DNA of 64,000 nt from Phytopseudomonas daroniae (GCF_004327285.1 NZ_QJUI01000011.1:124001-188000), one strand, 5' to 3'. Shown: positions 17,345-27,109, numbered from the stretch's first letter. A program made the numbers and translations. Notes: a model not told the origin generated them from the sequence alone.

Positions 17345-18661
17345 TTACTTGTGCTGCCGGAAGATCCATTCACGGATGGGCTCGATGCTGTAGGCGATAC
17401 GCCAGGTATTACGGTGCCCGCTTGCACCTGCGGCCGACTGCCCCGGGGGAATGACGGTGCCCTTGGCGAAGGTTACGTAGTTGATCGGGCTTCCCTCGGC
17501 GTCAATCTTCTCGAAGGCGGCGCGATATTGATTGGCCGACCAGGTGCCGTCCCAGGTGGCGCGACTGATCCTGGCGCCCTCGTTCTCTAGAACTTCGACG
17601 ATAGCATTCTGCCCGGGATAGGCCTTGTCGTCGTCCTGCGACACAAGGATCCACAGCTTCTGCCGGGCCAGCGGCTTCACCAGCGCCGGATCCCATTGGC
17701 CGGCGACCAGGAAGGACGCGGCAAAAAAATCCGGGTACTTGATATCCATCGCGATCGACATCATGCAGCCGCCCGACTGGCCGGTGGTATAGAGGCGCTT
17801 GCGGTCGATGCTGTACTGATCCGCCAGCGCCTCGATCAGGTCGATGGTGGTGTCGAGCATGCTGCTGGTCTGCGAGTCGTCGTCGGCGATGATCTCGGCG
17901 AACTGCGGCGCCAGCACGAAGCACGGGCGCCTGGCCTGATCCTCAGGGCTGGCCCAGGCGATCGCGCCCAGGCCCTGAAACAGAGTCGTTCGCGTCACGT
18001 CGCTGGTCGCGCCGGCATCGTGCATGAACAGCACCAGTGGATAGGACTTCGCATCGTCGTAGCCCTTCGGCACGAACAGGTTGTAGCGTAGAGTCTTGCC
18101 CGTATTCGAGTCGTGGAACTCCAGTTGCCGGAAATCGTCGACGACCAGGTTGCGAGCGGCCGTCGTCGCCAACGTGCCTGCACCGGGCGCCACGAGCGTG
18201 GTCTGGGCGGTCTTGTAGACCGTGTCGTAAGTCGGGATGTCACCCGCGCCGCCGGGGCCGCGCCGGTTCTGGCCATCGGTTTGCCCGCCAGCCTGGCCGT
18301 CTTGCGATTGCAGCGTTTCGGCCAGGAGCGTATGGGTGTCCTCGGACGACAGGGTGACGATGACGAAACGGCCAGTATCCGTCCGGCTCGCCGGGTCAGT
18401 GGATGTGCTGGCGAAAACGCCAGTGACCGTGCGACCTTCGACCCGGAAGTCGGCGGCAGACAGATCCGCAGTCTTGACCGGTTTGGCGTACTCCACCGCA
18501 ACAGCGGTCAGGCGAACGCCATCGCCGAACACCTGAGTGATGGCGGTGGCGCTCCTGGCCTGTCCCGCGTCTTGTTTCGCCAGGGCCGGCGCACCGATCG
18601 CCAACAGCGCTCCTGCGCTGGCCCCCATGATCAGAAACTCCCGACGTGTCCGCATCTTCAT
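17345..18661 (-). CDS. Tat-exported alpha/beta-hydrolase (PHB-depolymerase-like esterase)
   Basis: A 438-residue protein. The N-terminus has a twin-arginine signal (TRREFLIMGASAGALLAIGAPALA), followed by an Ig-like N-terminal domain (about residues 40-110), a low-complexity linker, and an alpha/beta-hydrolase domain. The nucleophile Ser296 lies in TTGQSGGCM, a G-x-S-x-G elbow, with a likely catalytic His in SGHRNTWR near the C-terminus. Such proteins cleave ester bonds in extracellular or periplasmic substrates; the substrate here is unknown. It heads the esterase-DUF3500-HupE operon. Confidence 0.85.
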   Translation of the reverse strand: MKMRTRREFLIMGASAGALLAIGAPALAKQDAGQARSATAITQVFGDGVRLTAVAVEYAKPVKTADLSAADFRVEGRTVTGVFASTSTDPASRTDTGRFVIVTLSSEDTHTLLAETLQSQDGQAGGQTDGQNRRGPGGAGDIPTYDTVYKTAQTTLVAPGAGTLATTAARNLVVDDFRQLEFHDSNTGKTLRYNLFVPKGYDDAKSYPLVLFMHDAGATSDVTRTTLFQGLGAIAWASPEDQARRPCFVLAPQFAEIIADDDSQTSSMLDTTIDLIEALADQYSIDRKRLYTTGQSGGCMMSIAMDIKYPDFFAASFLVAGQWDPALVKPLARQKLWILVSQDDDKAYPGQNAIVEVLENEGARISRATWDGTWSANQYRAAFEKIDAEGSPINYVTFAKGTVIPPGQSAAGASGHRNTWRIAYSIEPIREWIFRQHK

Positions 18662-18667
18662 TGACTT

Positions 18668-19038
18668 TTAACTCCCGTCTCCGTGCATCTGTTTCAGCTT
18701 GTCGATGATTGCCTCAGCCGCCGCTTCAGCGGCGCCTCGGGCATTAGGGCGAGCTGGGCGGCTCGTTGGTATAGCGATCGTAGCTTTGTGCATCCGGCAT
18801 GTACTTGACCGTGCCATCGCCTTTCGTCGCCAGCATAGTGGCGGATAGGCAGAGTCAGCGCGACTCTTCGCACCGGGTCGGTAGCCGAAACCGGTGCGGC
18901 CTGAGTGGTCATTTCCATGTGCGCGCGTTTTATCTTCAGCGTCTGTCCGGACATCGATTCGAATTTCATGGGCAACACGCACGATTCTGCCACCAGTCCC
19001 CTTCCTGACCGCATGCATCATGCCCTGCCCCTCCGTCC
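18668..19038 (-). pseudogene. Degenerate coding-like stretch
   Basis: Between the esterase and the efflux operon, protein-like sequence jumps between minus-strand frames: one frame has MSGQTLKIKRAHMEM and later TDPVRRVALTLPIRHYA, and another continues with MLATKGDGTVKYMPDAQ and YDRYTNEPPSS. No single frame makes a convincing gene. It looks like a small gene broken by frameshifts. I do not recognise the family. Confidence 0.35.
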
Positions 19039-20484
19039 TCATTCGCTGGCGTCGGCTCCGCCGCCGAATACCTTGTACAGGGTCACACGGTTGCTGGCTT
19101 CGCTCAGGCGAAGGGTGATCAGATCCTGCTGCGCACTATAGAGCGTGCGCTGCGCGGTCAGGGCCTGAAGAGAGCTGTCCACGCCATTGCGGTAGCGCGC
19201 ATCGGCCAGGGTATAGCCGCGCCGGGAGGCGACGACCAAGGCACGCTGCGCATCCAGGCGCTCGTCCAGGCGGGCGCGCTCGGCCAGGACATCGGCCACT
19301 TCGCCGAAGGCGGTCTGGATCGCCTTCTCGTACTGGGCCACGGCGACATCGGCGGAGAGCTCCGCCGCGTCCAGCGAGGCCTGGAGCGCACCGGCCTGAA
19401 AGATCGGCACGCTGACGGTGGGAATGAACGACCAGGTTCGCGTACCGGCATCGAACAGGTTCGACAGGGCGCTGCTGCCGACGCCCACTGTCGTGGTCAG
19501 CGAGATGGTTGGAAAGAAGGCCGCGCGCGCGGCGCCGATATCGGCATTGGCGGCTTTTAGCACGTACTCGGCAGACAGTACGTCGGGGCGCTGCAGCAGC
19601 ACCTTCGAGGAGAGGTCGGCGGGCAGCGGAGCTAGTACCACTGCGGCTTCGGCATCGTCGGTGTCAGGCAGAAAGCGGTCGGGGACGGGGGCGCCCACGA
19701 CCAGCTCGAGCGCATGGCGTGCCTGCTCCAGCGCGGTGGCGTAGGTGGCGACGTCGGCCCGCGCGCTTTCCACGCTGCCCTGGATGGAAGCCAGGTCGAC
19801 GCCGGAGGCCGCGCCTTCGCCATGCAGGAGCTCGGTGAGCTGCAGCGTCCTGCGCTGGCTCTCCAGGGTCTGCTGCGCCAGGGCCACGCGCTGGCGGTAG
19901 GCGCCCACGCTCAGCCAGTCGCTGGCGACTTCGGCCAGCAGGCTCATGCGTGTGTTGCGCTGGGTTTCGGCAGTGGCCAGGAAGGTCTGCGCGGCCTCGT
20001 CCTGCAGGCTGCGGATGCGCCCGAACAGATCCAGTTCCCAACTGCTGAAGCCGACCGTGGCCGAGGCGCTGCGACTCACCGCCGCGACTCCGCTGCTGCT
20101 GGCGGCCGCACTGCTGCGTGCGGCCGTCCGGCTGAGCGTCGCGTCCACCGACGGCAGCAGGTCGGCGCTCTGGATGCGGTACTGCGCGCGCGCCTTCTCG
20201 ATGTTGAGCAGCGCCACGCGCAGGTCGCGGTTGCTCTGCAGCGCCTGGGCGATCACCTGGCGCAGGCGCTCGTCCAGAAACACCTGGCGCCAGTTGAGTT
20301 CCGTCACCGGCATCGCGTCCGCAGCGGCCGGCGGGGCGTCGCGGAACTGCGCCGGCACCGGTGCGGCGGGCTGTACGTAGGACGGCGCCATGCTCGCGCA
20401 GCCGGCCAGCGCGGCGGCGCAGAGAACGGCCAACGCCAGGCGAACCGGGCGCGGGGAACGCCGGGTGACGGACGGCCTGGTCAT
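19039..20484 (-). CDS. RND efflux outer-membrane factor (OprM/NodT family)
   Basis: A 481-residue outer-membrane lipoprotein that would form the exit duct of a tripartite pump. The lipobox is LAGCAS after an 18-residue hydrophobic signal. Two OEP repeats are visible: LRVALLNIEKARAQYRIQSADLLPSVDA and, in the second half, LSAEYVLKAANADIGAARAAFFPTISL, with the long helical hairpins typical of OprM. Its ATG overlaps the stop of the pump gene by four bases (ATGA). Substrate range cannot be read from the sequence. Confidence 0.93.
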   Translation of the reverse strand: MTRPSVTRRSPRPVRLALAVLCAAALAGCASMAPSYVQPAAPVPAQFRDAPPAAADAMPVTELNWRQVFLDERLRQVIAQALQSNRDLRVALLNIEKARAQYRIQSADLLPSVDATLSRTAARSSAAASSSGVAAVSRSASATVGFSSWELDLFGRIRSLQDEAAQTFLATAETQRNTRMSLLAEVASDWLSVGAYRQRVALAQQTLESQRRTLQLTELLHGEGAASGVDLASIQGSVESARADVATYATALEQARHALELVVGAPVPDRFLPDTDDAEAAVVLAPLPADLSSKVLLQRPDVLSAEYVLKAANADIGAARAAFFPTISLTTTVGVGSSALSNLFDAGTRTWSFIPTVSVPIFQAGALQASLDAAELSADVAVAQYEKAIQTAFGEVADVLAERARLDERLDAQRALVVASRRGYTLADARYRNGVDSSLQALTAQRTLYSAQQDLITLRLSEASNRVTLYKVFGGGADASE

Positions 20485-23400
20485 TCATTCACCTCCGTCG
20501 GCGCAGCGGGCTGGCTCTTGCGGCCGGGAAACAGACTGCGCACGATCACGTAGAACAGCGGCACGAAGAAGATGCCCAGCACGGTCGAGGCCAGGGTGCC
20601 GCCGAACACGCCGGTACCCAGCGAGTGGCGCCCAGCGGAGCCGGCGCCGCTGCTGACCATCAGGGGCAGCACGCCGAGCAGGAAGGCCATCGAGGTCATC
20701 AGGATCGGCCGTAGGCGCAGGCGCGCAGCCTCCAGTACAGCCTCGACCAGTGGCTTGCCCCGCTCCTCCAGTTCCTTGGCGAACTCGACGATAAGGATGC
20801 CGTTCTTGGCCGCCAGACCGACCGTAGCGAGCAGGCCCACCTGGAAATACACGTCATTGCTGAGTCCGCGCAGCGAAGTCAGCAGCAGCGCGCCGCCGAC
20901 ACCGATAGGCACGGCCAGCATCACCGAAAACGGGATCGACCAGCTCTCGTACAGCGCCGCCAGACAGAGGAACACGAACAACAGCGACACCGCGTACAGC
21001 AAAGGAGCCTGCGCCCCGGCCTGCTGCTCCTGGAAGGACAGGCCCGACCACGCATAACCGAAGCCGCCCGGCAGTTGCTGCACCAGCCTGACTATCTCAG
21101 CCATCGCCGTGCCCGAGCTGACGCCCTGGGCCGGTTGGCCACTGATCTCCATGGCGGCGATGCCGTTGAAGCGCGCCAGCGATGCCGGAGCGTAGCTCCA
21201 GCCGCTGCTGGCGAAGGCCGAGAATGGCACCATTGCATCGTCGCTGTTGCGCACCGTCCAGCGGTAGACATCCTGCGGCAGCATCCGCGCCTGCTCCTGG
21301 CCCTGCACATAAACCTTCTTGATCCGGCCGCGGTCGACGAAGTCGTTGACGTAGGTGGCCCCGAACGCCGTGGACAGGGTGGCATTGATGTCGCTCTGGG
21401 TCAGTTTCAGCGCGCCGGCCTTGGCATCGTCGATCTTGATGTCGAAGGTCGGCGCATCCTCCAGGTTGGCATAACGCACCGCGCTCAGCGACGGCTCCTG
21501 CGCGGCCAGCGCCAGCAGCTTCTGGCGCGCGTCCACCAGGGCTTCGTGGCCGGCGCCAGCGAAATCCTGCAGCTCCAGGGTGAAGCCGGTGGCCTGGCCC
21601 AGCCCCGGAATGCCCGAGGGCGCGAAGGCGTAGATCTGCGCATCGGGAAAGCGCCCGAGCATCGCTTCGCTGATGCGCACGCCGATATCGGTGGCACTGG
21701 CCTCGCGCTCGCTCCAGTTCTTGAGCCGGATGAAGGCCATGCCGGCGTTCTGGCCGCTGGTGCCCTGGCTGAAGCCGGCGACCGCCATGACCGTCTCGAC
21801 CTCCGGCTGCCCGCGCACGTAGTCCGAGACCTCGGAGATCACCTGCTGCGTCTTCTCCTTGGTCGCGCCTGGCGGCATCTTCAGTTGCACCATCAGCGTG
21901 CCTTGATCCTCCTCGGGCAGGAAAGAGGTCGGCAACTGCCAGAACTGCAGGCCCAGCACCACCAGCAGCACCAGATAGACCGCCACGCCCGCGCGGCGGT
22001 GGCCAACGACGCGCGCCACGCCGCGTTGGTAGCGCTCGGCACCCTGATCGAATCGGGTATTGAACCCTGCGAAGAAGCGACCGAGCGGCCCGCGCCGGGT
22101 AACCTGCCCGGGCGTCAGCAGCGTGGCGCACAGCGCTGGCGTCAGGGTCATGGCCACGAGTACCGAAAGGATCATCGCCGAGGCGATGGTCACCGAGAAC
22201 TGGCGGTAGATCACCCCGGTGGAACCACTGAAAAACGCCATGGGCAGGAACACTGCCGTCAGCACCAGGGCGATGCCGACCAGCGCGCCGGTGATCTGGC
22301 CCATCGATTTGCGCGTGGCCTCGCGCGGCGGCAGTCCTTCCTCGCGCATCACCCGCTCGACGTTCTCCACCACCACGATCGCATCGTCCACCAGCAGGCC
22401 GATCGCCAGTACCATGCCGAACATGGTCAGGGTGTTGATCGAGTAGCCCAGCAGCGCCAGCACGCCGAAGGTGCCCATCAGTACCACCGGCACGGCAATC
22501 GCCGGGATCAGCGTCACCCGCCAGTTCTGCAGGAACAGATACATGATCGCCAGCACCAGCACGACGGCTTCGACCAGGGTCTTGACCACCTCCTCGATGG
22601 AGATCTTCACGAACGGCGTGGTGCTGGAGGCCACGTGGTAGCTGATTCCCTCGGGGAAGTAGGACTGCAACTCCTGGAGCCTGGCCTCTACGGCCTCCGA
22701 CACCTGCATGGCGTTGGCGCCGCTGGCCAGCTCGATGCCGATGCCCGCGGCCGGCTTGCCGTTGAACGTGCTGGTCATCGCGTAGTCCTCGCTACCCAGC
22801 TCGACGCGGGCGACGTCGGACAGGCGCACCACCGCGCCGTCGCTGTCGGACTTGACGACGATCGCCTTGAACTGCTCCGGCGTCTGCAGTCGGCTGCGCG
22901 AGCTGATGGTCGCGTTCAGCGCCTGGCCCTGCGTCGCTGGCAACGCGCCGAGCTGCCCGGAAGACACGTCGGCGTTCTGCGCCGTGATCGCGGCCGTCAC
23001 GTCGGAGGGCATCAGCGAATAGGTGCGCAGTTTCTCCGGATCGAGCCAGACACGCATCGAATACTGCGAGCCCATCACCTGCACCCGGCCAACGCCGGTG
23101 ACGCGGCTGATCGGATCCTGGAGGGTGGACACCATGAAGTCGGCAATGTCGGTGCCACTCAATCTGCCGTCGTCGGAGGTGAAGGCGAGCACCTCGAAGA
23201 AACTGCCGCCCACCGACTTGCTCACCGTGAGGCCCGTGCTTTTGACCACATCGGGCAGCATCGCCTCGGCCTGCTGCAACTTGTTCTGCACCTGCATCTG
23301 CGCCACGTCCGGGTCGGTGCCGGCCTTGAACGTCAGTTGCACCTGCGCGCTACCGGCCGCGTTGCTGCTGGCGGACATGTACATCAGATTGTCCAGCCCG

Positions 23401-23609
23401 CTCATCTGCTGCTCGATGACCTGGGTGACCGAGTTCTCCACGGTCTGCGCCGAGGCACCAGTGTAGGTGGCGCGGATCGAGATCGTCGGCGGCGCGATGT
23501 TCGGGTACTGCTCCACCGCCAGGTTGAACACCGCCAGCGTACCGGCCAGGGTGATGACGATGGCGATGACCCAGGCGAAGATGGGGCGGTCGATGAAAAA
23601 GCGTGACAT
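20481..23609 (-). CDS. RND efflux pump, HAE1 family inner-membrane transporter
   Basis: A 1042-residue protein of the AcrB/MexB family, normal length. It begins MSRFFIDRPIFAWVIAI, and has 12 membrane segments with two large periplasmic loops. The proton-relay aspartates are in GLLVDDAIVVVENVERV. The C-terminal half repeats the fold (VGLAAKNGILIVEFAKELEE). It uses proton influx to expel drugs or other amphiphiles. It lies between the adaptor gene (9 bases upstream) and the outer-membrane factor (overlapping), giving an operon adaptor-pump-duct on the minus strand. Confidence 0.95.
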   Translation of the reverse strand: MSRFFIDRPIFAWVIAIVITLAGTLAVFNLAVEQYPNIAPPTISIRATYTGASAQTVENSVTQVIEQQMSGLDNLMYMSASSNAAGSAQVQLTFKAGTDPDVAQMQVQNKLQQAEAMLPDVVKSTGLTVSKSVGGSFFEVLAFTSDDGRLSGTDIADFMVSTLQDPISRVTGVGRVQVMGSQYSMRVWLDPEKLRTYSLMPSDVTAAITAQNADVSSGQLGALPATQGQALNATISSRSRLQTPEQFKAIVVKSDSDGAVVRLSDVARVELGSEDYAMTSTFNGKPAAGIGIELASGANAMQVSEAVEARLQELQSYFPEGISYHVASSTTPFVKISIEEVVKTLVEAVVLVLAIMYLFLQNWRVTLIPAIAVPVVLMGTFGVLALLGYSINTLTMFGMVLAIGLLVDDAIVVVENVERVMREEGLPPREATRKSMGQITGALVGIALVLTAVFLPMAFFSGSTGVIYRQFSVTIASAMILSVLVAMTLTPALCATLLTPGQVTRRGPLGRFFAGFNTRFDQGAERYQRGVARVVGHRRAGVAVYLVLLVVLGLQFWQLPTSFLPEEDQGTLMVQLKMPPGATKEKTQQVISEVSDYVRGQPEVETVMAVAGFSQGTSGQNAGMAFIRLKNWSEREASATDIGVRISEAMLGRFPDAQIYAFAPSGIPGLGQATGFTLELQDFAGAGHEALVDARQKLLALAAQEPSLSAVRYANLEDAPTFDIKIDDAKAGALKLTQSDINATLSTAFGATYVNDFVDRGRIKKVYVQGQEQARMLPQDVYRWTVRNSDDAMVPFSAFASSGWSYAPASLARFNGIAAMEISGQPAQGVSSGTAMAEIVRLVQQLPGGFGYAWSGLSFQEQQAGAQAPLLYAVSLLFVFLCLAALYESWSIPFSVMLAVPIGVGGALLLTSLRGLSNDVYFQVGLLATVGLAAKNGILIVEFAKELEERGKPLVEAVLEAARLRLRPILMTSMAFLLGVLPLMVSSGAGSAGRHSLGTGVFGGTLASTVLGIFFVPLFYVIVRSLFPGRKSQPAAPTEVNE

Positions 23610-23618
23610 AGCGCCTCC

Positions 23619-24806
23619 TTAGCTCGGCTGATCGGTTGTCGGGAGAGGCACTCCAGTAAGATCCGGCGCCGGGGCCGCCACCTCGTGCGTCTTCACTGCC
23701 TGACCCGCCTGTACCTTGCTGCCACCTTCGACCACCAGTTGCTCGCCGGGCTGCAGGCCCGCGCTGATGATCCACTGATCCTTCTGCGCATCACCGGTCT
23801 GCACCATGCGCTCGATGAGCCTGCCGTCGTCGCCGACCAGCTTGACCGTCGCCTCGCCCCTGGTATTGCGGCCGACCGCGCTCTGCGGCACCAGGATCGC
23901 CTTGTCGTTGATCGCCACCGGCAGGATGGCGCGCACATAGGCGCCCGGCAGCAGCAGGCGATCCGGGTTGGGAATCAGCGCACGCGACACGACGTTGCCG
24001 GTGCCGGTATCCACCGAGGTGCCAACGAATTCCAGCGTGCCGCTGTGCTCGTAGAGGCTGCCATCCTCCAGCTGGATCTGCACCGGCACCTTGCCGTCCA
24101 GCGAGGTGAGCGCGCCGCTGTCGAGCTGCTTGCGCAGCGCCAGCAGCTCGGCGCTGGACTGGGTGACGTCGACGTAGATCGGGTCGAGTTGCTGGATCGT
24201 AGCCAGCGCCGTGGTCTGGCCAGCCGTCACCAGCGCGCCGGGCGTATAGACCGAGGCGCCGATGCGGCCGTCGATCGGCGCGCTGACGCGGGTGTAGTCG
24301 AGGTTGATCCTGGCCGTCTGCAGCGCGGCCTGCGCCACCATCACCGCCGCCTCGTTCTGGCGCAGCGTCGCGACGGCCTCCTCGAGATCCTGCTGGCTCA
24401 CCGCGTCCAGCTTGGCCAGGTTGGCGTAGCGCTGCGCCTTGGGCCGCGCCGACAGCACCGCCGCCTGTGCCTGGGCCAGGGCGCCCTTGGCGTTGTCGTA
24501 GGCGGCCTGGTAGGTCGCCGGGTCGATCTGGTACAGGATCTGTCCGGCCTTCACGTCCTGGCCTTCGGTGAACAGGCGCTGCTGGATGATGCCGCCGACC
24601 TGCGGCCGCACGTCCGAGACCATGTGGGCCACCGTGCGTCCGGGCAGGGTCTGATGCATGGCCAGCCGCTGTGCACGCACCGTCCAGACTCCGACTTCCG
24701 GCGTCGATGCAACCGATACCGGTTCGGGCGAACAGGCAGCCAGCAGCAGTATCACCGGCAGAAAACACAGGTGCTTAAACAGTGGACGAGGGATCGGAAA
24801 GAGCAT
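23619..24806 (-). CDS. RND efflux periplasmic adaptor (membrane fusion protein)
   Basis: A 395-residue lipoprotein; the lipobox is LLAACSPEP after the N-terminal signal. The MFP order is seen: first lipoyl half (GRTVAHMVSDVRPQVGGIIQ), alpha-helical hairpin (YANLAKLDAVSQQDLEEAVATL), second lipoyl half (DYTRVSAPIDGRIGAS), beta-barrel and membrane-proximal domains. It bridges the pump and outer-membrane factor. The ATG at 24806 follows GAGGA by 9 bases. It is divergent from the sensor kinase gene, separated by 164 bases. Confidence 0.93.
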   Translation of the reverse strand: MLFPIPRPLFKHLCFLPVILLLAACSPEPVSVASTPEVGVWTVRAQRLAMHQTLPGRTVAHMVSDVRPQVGGIIQQRLFTEGQDVKAGQILYQIDPATYQAAYDNAKGALAQAQAAVLSARPKAQRYANLAKLDAVSQQDLEEAVATLRQNEAAVMVAQAALQTARINLDYTRVSAPIDGRIGASVYTPGALVTAGQTTALATIQQLDPIYVDVTQSSAELLALRKQLDSGALTSLDGKVPVQIQLEDGSLYEHSGTLEFVGTSVDTGTGNVVSRALIPNPDRLLLPGAYVRAILPVAINDKAILVPQSAVGRNTRGEATVKLVGDDGRLIERMVQTGDAQKDQWIISAGLQPGEQLVVEGGSKVQAGQAVKTHEVAAPAPDLTGVPLPTTDQPS

Positions 24807-24882
24807 GCGCAATATCCTCGCAATCGCGGGAAACAGATAATGAGCGGCATGCTGGAGGAGGAATGTGCAGCGAATATGGAGT

Positions 24883-24899
24883 TTGCGATCCAGTCGCAA
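24883..24899. promoter_or_regulatory. Palindrome between the divergent efflux and two-component genes
   Basis: TTGCGA-TCCAG-TCGCAA, exact 6-bp arms, lies between the adaptor gene and the sensor kinase. It could be an operator for the adjacent response regulator. This is inference from position and symmetry. Confidence 0.4.
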
Positions 24900-24970
24900 C
24901 TCTTCCTTGTTCCCCGGCCTGGCAGCATGGTCGAATACGGCTTTGCGCCCCTACTCTGGCCACCCACCCT

Positions 24971-26347
24971 ATGAAAATCGGCATTACCGCCAAACTCTTC
25001 CTCGCCGTGATCGCCTCCTGCGCCATCGTACTGCTGGTCAATGGCGTTGCGGCGCACGTCAGTTTCCAGCGCGGCTTTCTCGGCTATCTCAACGAGCAGG
25101 GCATGGAGCGCATGGAGACGGTGCTGCCGCGCCTGGAGGATACCTATCGCCAGCACGGCAGCTGGGACTTCCTGCGTGGCGACCTGGAGGCCTGGTTCGC
25201 GCTGATGCGGCCCGCCCCCGATCCGGCACGGGCGCTGACCGGCCCGCCGGTGTCCGACCAGACCGGCGCCGTGCCGCGCTTCGCGCTGCTCGACCGTACG
25301 TACGCCCGGGTCGTTGGCAACCCTGGCGCCGACCGGGAATCGCTGTTGCGGCCGGTCGTCGTCGACGGGAAAACGGTGGGCTGGATGGCGATGGTACCGT
25401 TCCAGAAGGCCGTCGCCGCCGGCGACGTGCGCTTCTACGAAGCCCAGTTGTACACCTGGTGGCTGATCGCGGCCTTGTCGGTCGTCGTGGCGGCCCTGCT
25501 CGCCGGCCTGCTGTCGCGCATGCTGCTGCGCCGCGTGCATGGCCTGGCCTCGGCAACGCACCGCCTGGCGGCCGGCGACTATGCCATACGGGTAGATGCC
25601 GGCACCCGCGACGAGCTCGGCGGGCTGGCGCGCGACTTCAACCAGTTGGCCCAGGCGCTGGAGCACAACGAGCGCACGCGGCGCCATTTCATGGCCGACA
25701 TCTCGCACGAGCTGCGCACCCCGCTGGCCGTGATGCGTGCTGAACTCGAAGCGATCCAGGACGGCATCCGGCCCATGGCGCCGGCGTCGCTGCAGCCGCT
25801 GGGCCAGCAGATCCTCCAGCTCGGCAAGCTCATCGACGATCTGCACGACCTGTCGCTGACCGACGTGGCCGCCCTCACCTACCGGCATGAGCCGATCGAC
25901 CTGGCGACCCTGCTGGAGGCGATGCTGGCGACGCTGGAACCGCGCTTCGCCGGCGCCGGGCTGCAACTGCGCCGGTGCATGGCCCCTGGCGCGTACCCGA
26001 TCCACGGCGACGAACGCCGGCTGCAGCAGCTGTTCGGCAACCTGCTCGAGAACGCCCTGCGCTACACCGATCGCGGCGGCATCGTCGAAGTCGGCTGCGA
26101 ACGGCGCAACGGCCGTTTCCTCGTCACCTTCGACGACAGCCCGCCGGCGGTGGACGCGGACAAGCTGCCGCGCCTGTTCGAGCGCTTCTACCGCACCGAG
26201 GCATCGCGCAACCGCGAAAGCGGCGGCAGCGGCCTCGGCCTGGCGATCTGCCGCAACATCGCGCAGGCGCACGACGGCAGCATCCGCGCCGACGCCTCGC
26301 CGCTCGGCGGCCTGCGCATCACGGTCGATCTGCCGGAGGCCGCATGA
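24971..26347 (+). CDS. Sensor histidine kinase, BaeS-like
   Basis: A 458-residue inner-membrane kinase. Membrane segments are near residues 8-27 and 163-182, enclosing a periplasmic sensor domain of about 135 residues. A HAMP domain follows (RVHGLASATHRLAAGDYAI), then HisKA with His246 in FMADISHELRTPLA, and the HATPase domain with N box (LFGNLLENALRYTDRGG) and G box (GGSGLGLAICRNIAQAHDG). It overlaps the response regulator by ATGA. Its divergent position suggests that it controls the efflux operon in response to envelope or drug stress. Confidence 0.92.
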   Translation: MKIGITAKLFLAVIASCAIVLLVNGVAAHVSFQRGFLGYLNEQGMERMETVLPRLEDTYRQHGSWDFLRGDLEAWFALMRPAPDPARALTGPPVSDQTGAVPRFALLDRTYARVVGNPGADRESLLRPVVVDGKTVGWMAMVPFQKAVAAGDVRFYEAQLYTWWLIAALSVVVAALLAGLLSRMLLRRVHGLASATHRLAAGDYAIRVDAGTRDELGGLARDFNQLAQALEHNERTRRHFMADISHELRTPLAVMRAELEAIQDGIRPMAPASLQPLGQQILQLGKLIDDLHDLSLTDVAALTYRHEPIDLATLLEAMLATLEPRFAGAGLQLRRCMAPGAYPIHGDERRLQQLFGNLLENALRYTDRGGIVEVGCERRNGRFLVTFDDSPPAVDADKLPRLFERFYRTEASRNRESGGSGLGLAICRNIAQAHDGSIRADASPLGGLRITVDLPEAA

Positions 26348-27027
26348 CGGCCGCGCCGCCAGGAGGGCGGATTCTCATCGTGGAGGACGAGCCACGGCTC
26401 TCGGCGGTGCTGCGCGACTACCTGCAGGCGGCCGGCTACAGCTGCCAGCAGGTCTTCGATGGCGCCGATGCCGTGCCGGCCTTCCGGCAGCAGCAGCCCG
26501 ACCTGGTGATCCTCGACCTGATGCTGCCGAACCGCGACGGCATCGACATCTGCCGCGAACTGCGCAGGCTGTCCGACGTGCCGGTGATCATGGTCACGGC
26601 CCGGGTCGAGGAGATCGACCGCCTGCTCGGCCTCGAACTGGGCGCCGACGACTACGTCTGCAAACCCTTCAGCCCGCGAGAAGTCGTTGCACGCGTGCAC
26701 AGCGTACTACGGCGTCACCGCCACGTGCCCGAAGCCGTAGAATCCACACGGGGATTGTCTATCGACAATGCTGCCTGCCGAGCGTGCCTGCACGGGCACG
26801 ACCTCGGGCTCACGCTGGTCGAGTTCCGCCTGCTGCGCACCCTGGCGGCGCAGCCCGGCCGGGTCTATTCACGCGATCATTTGATGAACCAACTCTACGA
26901 CGATCACCGCATCATCACGGATCGAACCATCGATAGCCACGTGAAGAACCTGCGTCGCAAACTCGGCGACGTCGGGGAAGAGTGGATCAGGTCAGTCTAT
27001 GGTGTCGGCTACCGTTTCGAGACATGA
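26344..27027 (+). CDS. OmpR-family response regulator, BaeR-like
   Basis: A 227-residue protein. The receiver domain has acidic residues in LIVEDEPRL and phosphoacceptor Asp58 in LVILDLMLPN, with the conserved Lys in DYVCKPFSPREV. The C-terminal winged helix contains LTLVEFRLLRTLAAQPGRVY and RTIDSHVKNLRRKLG, then VYGVGYRFE. Its start overlaps the kinase stop. It most likely binds near 24.8-24.9 kb to regulate the efflux operon and possibly itself. Confidence 0.93.
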   Translation: MTAAPPGGRILIVEDEPRLSAVLRDYLQAAGYSCQQVFDGADAVPAFRQQQPDLVILDLMLPNRDGIDICRELRRLSDVPVIMVTARVEEIDRLLGLELGADDYVCKPFSPREVVARVHSVLRRHRHVPEAVESTRGLSIDNAACRACLHGHDLGLTLVEFRLLRTLAAQPGRVYSRDHLMNQLYDDHRIITDRTIDSHVKNLRRKLGDVGEEWIRSVYGVGYRFET

Positions 27028-27109
27028 CCGGGAAGGGTCTCGCCACGCGCGCATGGCCCGGGATCGGGACGACGGCATTGAGCAGCCCCTCATAAGGCGC
27101 CTCATGCAG

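Noticed and set aside
21075..23606. Long open frame antisense to the RND pump gene
   Set aside because: The composition is histidine- and arginine-rich as expected of an antisense frame, and the opposite strand encodes an intact AcrB-type pump.
24752..26272. Long open frame antisense to the sensor kinase
   Set aside because: The kinase motifs are all on the plus strand and the antisense frame has no ribosome site.
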